From assembly GCA_030537465.1 (NCBI GenBank), contig JAUNMP010000020.1, positions 1-38,805 of the forward strand: DNA of 38,805 nucleotides. The letters run 5' to 3'. Positions 26,543 through 32,857 of this stretch are shown in pieces. The DNA comes from a bacterium (GTDB lineage: Bacteria; Verrucomicrobiota; Kiritimatiellia; RFP12; UBA1067). A program made the translations under genes and the position numbers. The notes beneath the pieces are model-generated. The model did no database searches. It was not told the origin of the DNA and saw only the letters and a list, made by a program, of their open reading frames with translations. The first letter of the stretch is position 1. The number at the start of each line of letters is the position of its first letter.

Positions 26543-26976
26543 CTAGATTGTCAATGTGAACGTGGCGCCGGCGCCGGGTTTTGAGCGGGCGGCGACTTCG
26601 CCGCCGTGGAGCTGGGCGATGTGCTTGACGATCGCGAGGCCGAGACCCGTGCCTCCGAGGGCCCGGCTGCGGTCCTTGTCGATGCGGTAGAAACGTTCGA
26701 AGATCCGTTTCTGGCAGGCTTCGGGGATGCCGATGCCGTGGTCGGCGTCGTTGAAACCGACTCGGTCCTTCGAATCTCGCGGCAGACGGAAAGCCCGTCG
26801 AGCCCTGGGAGCATGAGATCGAGGAGCACGAGCGCCGGTTGCTCGTGAAGGACGAGCGCGAGACCGTCGTCCCCTCGGTCGGCCTCGTAGAGAGAGGAAT
26901 AGCCTGCGCCCTTGAGCGCGAGTCGCAGCACCGTGCGGATGCCCGGATCGTCCTCGATGATGACTATCTTGTCCAT
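26543..26976 (-). pseudogene. Deletion remnant joining a PhoB-type receiver to a PhoR-type kinase tail
   Basis: From ATG 26976 the frame encodes a receiver start: MDKIVIIEDDPGIRTVLRLAL, then LVLLDLMLPGLDG with the phospho-acceptor aspartate, to about CREIRRTE. Near 26760 the meaningful frame shifts, and the rest, down to TAG 26543, encodes the ATP-binding end of a PhoR-like histidine kinase (DHGIGIPEA, RIFERFYRIDK, GGTGLGLAIVKHI). The DNA-binding domain of the regulator and the sensor and dimerisation parts of the kinase are gone. The order matches a normal phoB-phoR operon with one internal deletion. No functional two-component system can be made from it. Misassembly is the alternative. Confidence 0.75.
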
Positions 26977-26986
26977 GACGCACGTC

Positions 26987-27041
26987 ATTATCGCATACTT
27001 CTGTCAGAATCGTGTGAGAAATCGGCAGATCATCATGTCTC
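26987..27041 (-). promoter_or_regulatory. Pho-box-like promoter of the PhoB remnant
   Basis: Read on the minus strand, TCTCACA (27019-27013) and TCTGACA (27008-27002) are spaced 11 bp apart, with a weaker ATCTGCC unit 11 bp further upstream. After TCTGACA come exactly 9 bp and then GATAAT (26992-26987), preceded by TG-C. PhoB-class promoters use tandem 11-bp-spaced units in place of a -35. The ATG lies 10 nt after the -10. Confidence 0.6.
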
Positions 27042-27080
27042 CGTTGAACGAGGTTCAATTGAGTTTCCTCAATGTCTCCG

Positions 27081-27157
27081 TCTGACTTTCTCCTGACAGA
27101 AATTCAACCGCGTTCTCACGGAACGGGCATCGCATTCTGACAGGTCTTTCCTATACT
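27081..27157 (+). promoter_or_regulatory. Six-unit 11-bp operator array with -10, reading toward the adhesin gene
   Basis: Units start at 27081, 27092, 27103, 27114, 27125 and 27136: TCTGACT, CCTGACA, TTCAACC, TCTCACG, GGGCATC and TCTGACA, each followed by 4 bp. Nine bp after the last unit comes TATACT (27152-27157). This is the same TCTGACA-N9-hexamer geometry as the divergent promoter at 27008-26987. It therefore looks like a Pho-type activator-dependent promoter driving the adhesin, about 120 nt before its start codon. Confidence 0.65.
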
Positions 27158-27282
27158 CTCTGTGCCGTCAAATCAGAATGTGTATATTCTGGCAAGTGTG
27201 ATGGTGAAAATGTGGTAAAATGTCGTCGAAGCAGAGGGTGCGTGAGAAGGTCCCTCGGTCATCGAATCGGAGATATGAAACT

Positions 27283-29779
27283 ATGAATTCCACGATTTGG
27301 AAGCGATTGCTCGTTGCAAGTTGGACCATTCTTGCGACTTGTATGGTGTCGGCGATGACGAGGGGCGAACTTCAGGCGCTGATTGACTCGGCGGCGGAGG
27401 GCGCACGTGTCGAAGTGACGGACGATTTCACGCTTGATGGCACGTTGTCCGTGTCGAAGTCGCTCACGCTGGCGAGTCCAGAAGGGACGACGAACACGAT
27501 CCACCGTTCGGGCAACAGCATCTGTCTCGCGCTCGCGGGTGAGACCACGACGCTCCGGCTTGAGAATCTGGTTTTTGATGGAAATTCGTCCGGCGGTTCG
27601 ACCGGACGGTTCACCGAGTACAGTTCCGGCTGTCTCGTCCTGGGGCCAGGAACCACGGTGCGGAACTTTGAGATTGGCGGAAACTACGCCGGCATTCTGC
27701 TGACGGGGACCGCGCATCTGGAAATGGAATCGGGGGCGACGCTCCGCAGATTCCAGAACGAGCGCTATGCACCGTGTGTCGACATTGAAAGTGACGAGGC
27801 GGTGTTCGATATGCGCGGCGGACTGATTACGGACTGCCATGGGCGACGCAAGGCTGGAACCTCTTATGAATATGACGGCGCCGTCTATGTCTGGAAGGGG
27901 ACGTTTAACATGTGGGGTGGCGAAATCTCGGACAATACCGCCGCGACGTCCACGGGTGGCGTTGACGTCTACGGCAAGGGGACGTTCAACATGTATGGTG
28001 GCCTCATTACGCGGAATACGGGCGGCGTCGGCGGTGTCTTCTGCAATGGTGGCGTTGTCCGACTTTCGGGTGGTGTCGTGACGGGGAACACGGGGGCCTA
28101 TGCGGGAGGCCTCTATGTTCAGAAAGGAGAACTTTACCTCTCCGGAGATGCGTCCATCACAAACAACGTGGGCGGTACGGTCAATGACGTGTTCCTTGAC
28201 ACCGACACGAATTATTATGCTACGACAGGCAAGAACCCTGAAGCGCTAGGGTACATCCTCGAGGACTATACGGGCGTATTCACGATCTATTCGACGTATG
28301 AACCCGTGAATTCCCTGGTCAATGATTCTCCTTTCGAGAGCTGGGTGAAGAACGTCTACGTGGTGCCAGATGGGAAGCGTCCGGGGCTTGGGCGTATCCG
28401 CTGTCAGAATCATCCCGAATTCGGTTTCGACGGTGTCAAAAACAGCAGCAAATGGATCTATTGGTCGATTGCTCCGTTTCGGGTTGACGGCGTGCACTGC
28501 AACTATTTCTCGACAGAGGTTCTTCCTGCGCTCACGGGGCCGAGTCATGTAGTGGAGCTCCTGCAGGACGTTCAGGAGAGCAGTTCGGTCAGTTTCTCCT
28601 TTGGCTCGGACTTCCAACCGACGAATCTGATCATCCGGTCGGGTGCGGGGACGAATTGCGTGCTGACTGCAGAAGGGGGTAAGACGGCACTCTCCGTCTC
28701 GAAAGTCAATCTCACGGTTCGTCTTGAAAACGTGACGGTTCGCGCGCAGGACAATTCTCCGTCCATCCTTCGAGTCATGGCGGGGCGTGTAGAACTGGGC
28801 GCGGGTGCGGTACTGGAACGTGGCCGTATGGGTGTTGCTCTGGCAGGCGATGATGCGGGCCTCTTGATGGAGGACGGGGCGATTCTTCGCGACGTGTATG
28901 ATCCGTCGGCGAACTCGTACGGGTTTGGCGTGCGAATTGGCTTCTGGGATGGAGATCTGAACCGTGTCACAACGCCGCGATTCGAGATGCGCGGCGGACT
29001 CATCACGAACTGCGTGGGCGCGGTGTCGGAAGATTGCCCCTCCACAAGCGGCTATGGCGGTGTGGTCTATGCCTATGGCGGTGATTTTACGATGACGGGG
29101 GGGACGGATCTGCGGGAATATCTGCACGAATTCAGCCGCTGGCGTGGTCATCTGGTCGGGCAATACGACGGCCCGGTTCGGCGGCGACGCCGTGATCGAA
29201 GGCAACTTCGGCGAAAGCGTTGGGCTCTATGTAGCGAGCGGAAAGGTCAGCTATTTCGGTGACTTCCGAGGACACGTCGAGGTGTCGAACCTCTCGCAAG
29301 GGCCGGGAGGTACCTTCAAGATCAAGGCGGAGACAGGGGCGACGGGCGCGTGGAGTTTCCTGGCTGCCGCGGCCGATCCTGCCGTACGACTGGTCGGTGT
29401 GGGACAGGGCGACGGCCAGCTGGTGAAATGGGGCGCTGTTGCGGGGACGGTTGACGGCGTTGAGATAGCATCCGTTGCCGATGCGAATATCCTCCTGCCG
29501 TCCGTGATCGCCACGGACGCGGAAGGGCTTGCGAAGCTGCCGCATGTCCTCACGGGTGTGGCGACCGGCGTGTCCGGAACAGTTGCGATCGACTGCTCCC
29601 AGGACGAACTCAAGGCTGCGGGCGTTCTTCCGCTCAAGCTCTTCACCTGTTCGGACGGAGCCTTCACCGGGGCGCTTTCGTTCACCCTACCCACCACTGC
29701 GGACAAACTCGTCTGTTACCGGAGCGGGAATTCCTGGGTTCTGGACAATCGCAGATCGCTGATGATTGTCGTCCGATAG
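27283..29779 (+). CDS. Secreted beta-helix adhesin-like protein, frame broken at a G7 tract
   Basis: ATG 27283 follows a GGAGA site and opens a signal peptide (residues 1-25). The body is parallel beta-helix sequence with recurring GG-I/V-T/S-N motifs: MRGGLITDC, MWGGEISDN, MYGGLITRN, LSGGVVTGN, and later MRGGLITNC. Two successive halves have the same layout, suggesting an internal duplication. At 29097-29103 a run of seven G throws the frame into an early stop at 29262. With one G fewer it continues as MTGGRICGN, then AAGVVIWSG, to a natural end at 29779 (WVLDNRRSLMIVVR). Either the gene is switched off by slippage or this is an indel error. It probably acts at the cell surface; no enzyme motif is visible. 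Confidence 0.7.
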
Positions 29780-29789
29780 CGACTGACGG

Positions 29790-29797
29790 ACAAAATC
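29790..29797. repeat. Left 8-bp target-site duplication (ACAAAATC)
   Basis: ACAAAATC lies immediately outside the left inverted terminus. The identical octamer at 30809-30816 lies immediately outside the right terminus. Confidence 0.8.
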
Positions 29798-29878
29798 GGC
29801 TCTTCAGGCATGAGTGTGGGTCAACTTTCGTCGTATAAGGCCCTATGAAGTACGCAGATGCTCCGCATACGCAGATTT

Positions 29879-30051
29879 TTCGACCGAATCGACGTGGCTA
29901 CGACGCCCGCGCCAATGACCTGAATTTGACTATCCTGTGGTGATTCTTGACGCGCGGGCGCGGGCCCTTGCGGGCGGCTTCGCCGTTGCTTCGCAACCTG
30001 CCCTTCGAGCTCCGCTCTTCGGCGCATTCCGCCACGGTCGATTCGGTCGAA
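29879..30051. repeat. Large subterminal hairpin region in the left end of the element
   Basis: TTCGACCGAATCGAC (29879-29893) is perfectly inverted at 30037-30051. Between them, 29972-30003 can fold into a three-way junction: GGGC/GCCC closing GGC-TTC-GCC and GTTGC-TTC-GCAAC. The interval 29960-30190 otherwise shows no gene I can support. Confidence 0.55.
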
Positions 30052-30187
30052 GATGCGTGTTGGGCAACAGCCTTCTGGAGGTATGCTCCTGCTTCGGCAA
30101 GTCCGAGCATTGGAGAGCCTGATCTATTTCGGGTGCGAGACCGCCGAAGATGCAGGCATCTTGGAGACTGATTCGCCCCCTGAGATA

Positions 30188-30202
30188 TGCTAGAATACGC
30201 CT
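30188..30202 (+). promoter_or_regulatory. Extended -10 promoter of the GxxExxY gene (leaderless)
   Basis: TG-C-TAGAAT occupies 30188-30196 and the ATG is at 30203, 6 nt later. There is no room for a ribosome-binding site on the mRNA. The sequence from the -10 to the ATG is nearly the same as at 486-500. Confidence 0.6.
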
Positions 30203-30658
30203 ATGCACCCTCTCTATCAGAAAGCAGACGCCCTCACCGGCGAAGTGATCGAAGCCGCCATCGAAGTCCAGAAGCACTTCGGCATCGGTCTTCCCGAGAA
30301 CATCTACAAGATGTCCCTCGCGCAGGAGATGCGCGTGCGGGGACACGAGGCGCTTACGGAGGTGGAGGTGCCGATCACCTACAAGGGCTTCACCTTCGAG
30401 GAGAAACTCCGCCTGGACTGCTTCATTGACAAGTGTCTGATCGTCGAGTGCAAATCGCTTGACGAGGACAAGGTCAACATGCCCCGGCACAAAGCGCAGC
30501 TGCTCTCCTACATGAAGCTCATGGACATCCCCCTCGGGCTCGTCATAAACTTCGGTGACTACCGCCTGGGCAGGCGTGGAATCGGTCGCGTGATTCTCAA
30601 GGGAGCCGATGACATGGGCATCTTGGCGAAATCCGATTCCGGCGTAGCCCGCGCGTAA
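30203..30658 (+). CDS. GxxExxY family protein (PD-(D/E)XK-like), cargo of the ISL3-like element
   Basis: The family signature is present as GLPENIY (residues 29-35). The following strands LDCFIDKCLIVECKS form the D…ExK-like core of the PDDEXK_3 fold (PF13366 type). VNMPRHKAQLLSYMKLM and PLGLVINFG complete the domain. At 151 residues it is slightly longer than usual because the last ~12 residues (ILAKSDSGVARA) are encoded by the right terminal repeat. The protein is small, soluble and probably cytoplasmic. The biological role of GxxExxY proteins is unknown; a nuclease-like activity is inferred from fold only. It is the only gene of the element and has a leaderless promoter. Confidence 0.85.
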   Translation: MHPLYQKADALTGEVIEAAIEVQKHFGIGLPENIYKMSLAQEMRVRGHEALTEVEVPITYKGFTFEEKLRLDCFIDKCLIVECKSLDEDKVNMPRHKAQLLSYMKLMDIPLGLVINFGDYRLGRRGIGRVILKGADDMGILAKSDSGVARA

Positions 30659-30727
30659 ATGGACTGTCAACAGTTGCCATGGAATTGCCTATGGCGCGGG
30701 CGCCGTAGCCGGATCGGATTTCGCCAA
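30623..30727. repeat. Inverted repeat at the 3' end of the GxxExxY gene
   Basis: TTGGCGAAATCCGAT (30623-30637) is perfectly inverted at 30713-30727, and weaker complementarity continues inward (GTAGC, CCGCGC). The transcript could fold into a long hairpin covering its stop codon, which may act as a terminator or protect the 3' end. Confidence 0.6.
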
Positions 30728-30808
30728 AACCGCGTATGCGAAAGCATCTGCGTACAAAATTGAGTGCTCTGATTACATGAACCGACCCACACTTATGCCC
30801 GAAGAGCC

Positions 30809-30816
30809 ACAAAATC
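30809..30816. repeat. Right 8-bp target-site duplication (ACAAAATC)
   Basis: Identical to 29790-29797 and in direct orientation, directly abutting the right terminus. Confidence 0.8.
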
Positions 30817-30820
30817 CGGC

Positions 30821-30894
30821 CCGTCTAACCTTCTCCTAACTGAAATCCAACCGCGTTCTCACGGAACGGGCATCGAGCTCAAGCTGGACTTCTA
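30821..30894 (+). repeat. Second copy of the 11-bp array joined to a gene-end fragment
   Basis: 30821-30875 matches 27078-27132 at about 50 of 55 positions and keeps the 11-bp phase (TCTAACC, CCTAACT, TCCAACC, TCTCACG, GGGCATC). From 30867 it instead matches 37169-37199 at 30 of 31 positions, encoding GIELKLDF and a stop. The two sources share CGGGCATCG at the joint. The adhesin gene is thus bracketed by direct copies of the array. Confidence 0.7.
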
Positions 30895-30989
30895 ATCGTC
30901 GGTTGCGCGTCCGATCGTATGTCGGCGGGGGGGGATTTAATTGCCTCCCCGATTTCGTTTGGACGAGTCGCAGCCCTTGCCTGTATCGG

Positions 30990-32093
30990 TCAGGCGCGTC
31001 TGAGCCACTCGCGGAAGAACGGATTGGAGAATTTGTGTTCGCCTTTGCGGAGGTAGATCTGGCGGTCGTCGATGAGACGTGTGAGGGCTCGCCGGACCGA
31101 ACTTGTCGGCATGTTCACACGCGAGGTGAAGTCGATGGAGAACACCTTCGCGTGTGGGTCGTCTGCAAGGGCCCGCAGAACAGCCGTCTGAGACGGCGTC
31201 AGGCGTTCCATGATCGTCTCGTACCCGCGGAGTTCGCGGCTGAAGATCAGGTCAAGGGCGGCGTCAAAGTCATCGGAGGAAACGGCGGCGGCCGGTTCGG
31301 TCGTTTCCCAAAGCGCCTCGCACAGCTGCTGGACGTCGCCCGAAACGCCGTCCGCGAATTCGATGATCTTCGCGATGACCGACGGCGAGATCTTGCGGTT
31401 CCCAGCCTTGAACCGTGCCGCGATGAAAGCGGAGAACTCCGCCGGATCGATCTCGTCGACGGCAAAGGTCAGCGCGGATTTGTAGAACGGGCTGTCCATG
31501 TCGTCGAAGATGGACATCATGTCGTTGCGGACGCTTCCGGTGAAGAAGTAGGGCGTCTTGTCCTGGAATTGGATCGTGCTGCGCATCTGGGCGAGAATGC
31601 CGTTCGCGTTGTCGAGCTTGAGGATGTCCTGGAATTCGTCAAAGACGATGCAGGTCTTTCCGTCGGAGGCGATCTTCTCAAGTGTGGACATGACGGCGTC
31701 AAGCGAGTCCGGTTCCGCCGCCGCCCGTGCATCGACCGAAATCGTCGTCGAACCGTCTCTCGGGTCGATGGCGAGGACGGGCCGAAGACGAAAGGCGAAC
31801 TGGGCGGCTTTCTTCAGGAAGGACATCTCTTCGGAGGATTTCGCGATTCCCTTCATCACGCGCGCACAGAGGTCGGCGAGCGAGTTGATGTAGTAAAGGT
31901 CGATGTAGACCAGTCGCATTCTGCGCATGTTGCCAATGGCGTGCTTGATGAGAGATGTCTTTCCCATCCGCCTCGCACCTTGGATGACGAGATTCTGCCC
32001 GTCCGTGGCAAATTCCTGGAGCTGTTTCTCAAGCGACGGACGGGGACAGAAGTTCTCGCCCCCGACGACACAACCATACTTGAAGGGTTTCAT
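30990..32093 (-). CDS. ATPase 2: AAA ATPase with C-terminal winged helix
   Basis: The start is the ATG at 32093-32091, 7 nt after a good promoter. An upstream extension is open but would include the promoter. Residues start MKPFKYGCVVGG. Walker A is GARRMGKTSL (K45) and Walker B CIVFDEFQD; the sensor strand is YFFTGSVRNDM. ALTFAVDEIDPAEFSAFI and VSGDVQQLCEAL complete the ATPase_2 (PF01637)-like core. A winged helix near residues 300-355 (MPTSSVRRALTRLIDDRQI) ends the protein at 367 residues. No nuclease-like tail is present, unlike ATPase 1. The winged helix could bind the palindrome in its own promoter; that is a hypothesis. Downstream, GGGGA/TCCCC (30934-30951 region) could form a weak hairpin but has no T-run. 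Confidence 0.8.
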   Translation of the reverse strand: MKPFKYGCVVGGENFCPRPSLEKQLQEFATDGQNLVIQGARRMGKTSLIKHAIGNMRRMRLVYIDLYYINSLADLCARVMKGIAKSSEEMSFLKKAAQFAFRLRPVLAIDPRDGSTTISVDARAAAEPDSLDAVMSTLEKIASDGKTCIVFDEFQDILKLDNANGILAQMRSTIQFQDKTPYFFTGSVRNDMMSIFDDMDSPFYKSALTFAVDEIDPAEFSAFIAARFKAGNRKISPSVIAKIIEFADGVSGDVQQLCEALWETTEPAAAVSSDDFDAALDLIFSRELRGYETIMERLTPSQTAVLRALADDPHAKVFSIDFTSRVNMPTSSVRRALTRLIDDRQIYLRKGEHKFSNPFFREWLRRA

Positions 32094-32100
32094 GCGGTGG

Positions 32101-32155
32101 ATTGTACCATTTTGCGTTGCGCTTGACAAGGTTAGAAATTGCGCACAAGTGCGCA
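32101..32155 (-). promoter_or_regulatory. ATPase 2 promoter with a perfect palindrome (leaderless)
   Basis: On the minus strand: TTGTCA (32129-32124), 17 bp, then TG-G-TACAAT ending at 32101. The ATG follows after 7 nt. Upstream, TGCGCAC-AA-GTGCGCA (32140-32155) is a perfect 7-bp-arm palindrome centred about 54 bp before the start site. Confidence 0.75.
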
Positions 32156-32240
32156 GGGGTGTGAACGAAAAGTGTAAGGTCTTTATGCCAGAAGGGTCGA
32201 GTTGTCGATGTTCTGCTCTGGCGGAGGGTGAGCCCCTGAT

Positions 32241-32273
32241 ATGGGGGTCGGTCACGGAGTGACCGGCCCCCGT
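32241..32273. repeat. Very stable hairpin (13-bp stem, GGA loop)
   Basis: GGGGGTCGGTCAC (32243-32255) pairs with GTGACCGGCCCCC (32259-32271), with one G·T pair, and the stem can extend by two pairs. No T-run follows. It lies in the ATPase 2 / helicase intergenic region and looks REP-like rather than a terminator. Confidence 0.6.
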
Positions 32274-32290
32274 ATGGAAGGCCTCCCTCC

Positions 32291-32311
32291 AGGCGACCGT
32301 GCTCGCCTTTT
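32291..32311 (+). terminator. Small hairpin with T-run
   Basis: AGGCGA-CCGTGC-TCGCCT (32291-32308) followed by TTTT. Architecture matches the REP-like hairpin at 384-403 (6-nt loop), so it may be a repeat rather than a working terminator. Confidence 0.4.
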
Positions 32312-32456
32312 CCCGTTGCTGGGGAAGGGGCTCATTGCGCGATCCAGATCATCCGCAGTCGCCACGGCGGAGGTATCGCCTGACATGAGCTACTCTATCA
32401 GCGATACGATGTCAATAAGCTCTGACCCTTATGCCCCCGCTTCAATGTAGTGGCGA

Positions 32457-32557
32457 TTGAATTTCTGCATAACGAAATCCGCCTCGCAGGGGGCGGTTTT
32501 TTGCTATAATTATCCTGTCAGGCGGATGCGTGTCCGCGTGACGATTGTTCTTTGATA
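32457..32557 (+). repeat. 101-bp regulatory direct repeat, copy A
   Basis: It matches 38665-38765 at about 89 of 101 positions with no indels. In order it contains a hairpin plus T6 (32479-32502), an extended -10 TG-C-TATAAT (32502-32510), a stem-loop GTCA-G-GCGGA…TCCGC-G-TGAC (32517-32542) and GTTCTTTGATA (32547-32557), which resembles the boxA antitermination motif of rRNA leaders. Several differences between the copies fall on paired positions and keep pairing. Confidence 0.75.
32479..32502 (+). terminator. Intrinsic terminator at the head of repeat A
   Basis: CCGCC (32479-32483) pairs with GGCGG (32492-32496), followed by six T. In copy B the pairing is AAATCCG/CGGATTT instead, so structure is kept while sequence changes. 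It would insulate the following promoter from upstream transcription. Confidence 0.65.
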
Positions 32558-32619
32558 CAGGCGGCAGGGCGCTTGACGCAATTCTGCCGCCAACATAAAT
32601 GTGCGTAAGCGCATTTTTT
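32517..32619 (+). ncRNA. Candidate ~100-nt structured non-coding RNA
   Basis: The extended -10 at 32502-32510 predicts a start near 32517. The transcript would contain stem 1 (32517-32542), the boxA-like motif, stem 2 GGCGGCAG/CTGCCGCC (32560-32567 with 32584-32591) and end at ATGTGC-GTAA-GCGCAT with six T (32599-32619). No credible coding frame fits. It does not match an RNA family I recognise. It might instead be a leader of downstream RNA. Confidence 0.5.
32597..32619 (+). terminator. Intrinsic terminator of the candidate RNA
   Basis: ATGTGC (32599-32604), tetraloop GTAA, GCGCAT (32609-32614), then a T-run to 32619; flanking AA/TT can extend the stem. Confidence 0.65.
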
Positions 32620-32639
32620 GCTTCGCTAGAAAACGACCA

Positions 32640-32806
32640 AATTTCAGCACTGGAGTGAAGAATGTGGCTGCGCAGGCCTGTGCACCATGGGTATTCTGTA
32701 CCCATGCCTTGTTGTGCACCCGCTCTGCGTGCCCGTTCTTGGTATTTCAGTGCGGGCGCTTGGTCGTGCCTCAACCGAGATATCTCGAACGAGGCACGCT
32801 CTTTTT
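32640..32806 (+). ncRNA. Hairpin-rich intergenic stretch, possible second RNA or helicase leader
   Basis: ATGGGTA-TTCTG-TACCCAT (32687-32705) is a perfect 7-bp hairpin nested between two GTGCAC palindromes. GCCCG/CGGGC pairs further on, and a strong terminator closes the region. Short open frames here have no ribosome site or family resemblance. Whether it is an independent RNA or the 5' leader of the helicase gene cannot be told. Confidence 0.35.
32765..32806 (+). terminator. Strong intrinsic terminator upstream of the helicase gene
   Basis: CGTGCCTC (32765-32772) and GAGGCACG (32791-32798) are perfect arms enclosing the inner palindrome GAGATATCTC, followed by CTC and five T. It lies 51 nt before the helicase start, so it either ends the upstream RNA or attenuates the helicase. 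Confidence 0.75.
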
Positions 32807-32857
32807 ATGCCGCCGAAAATGCGTGTCTGAAAGACCTGGCGGAGGGAAGATGGCATC

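Larger units (their letters stand above)
29798..30808. mobile_element. ISL3-like non-autonomous insertion element carrying a GxxExxY gene
   Basis: The termini 29798-29822 and 30784-30808 are inverted repeats agreeing at 23 of 25 positions and beginning GGCTCTTC. Imperfect inverted similarity extends inward about 160 bp (left to 29959, right to 30647), with exact blocks such as GTACGCAGATGCT and CGCCCGCGCCA. The octamer ACAAAATC flanks both ends. GGCTCTTC-type termini and 8-bp AT-rich duplications are hallmarks of the ISL3 family. No transposase is encoded; the only gene is the GxxExxY protein. The element lies just after the adhesin stop. It would need a transposase supplied in trans. Confidence 0.8.

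Noticed and set aside
29144..29779. Separate gene starting at GTG 29144
   Set aside because: No signal or ribosome site; sequence upstream in the same frame continues the beta-helix, so it is the shifted end of the adhesin.
29898..30110. Small minus-strand ORF within the ISL3-like element as a transposase remnant
   Set aside because: It is read through hairpin repeats and has no transposase motif.
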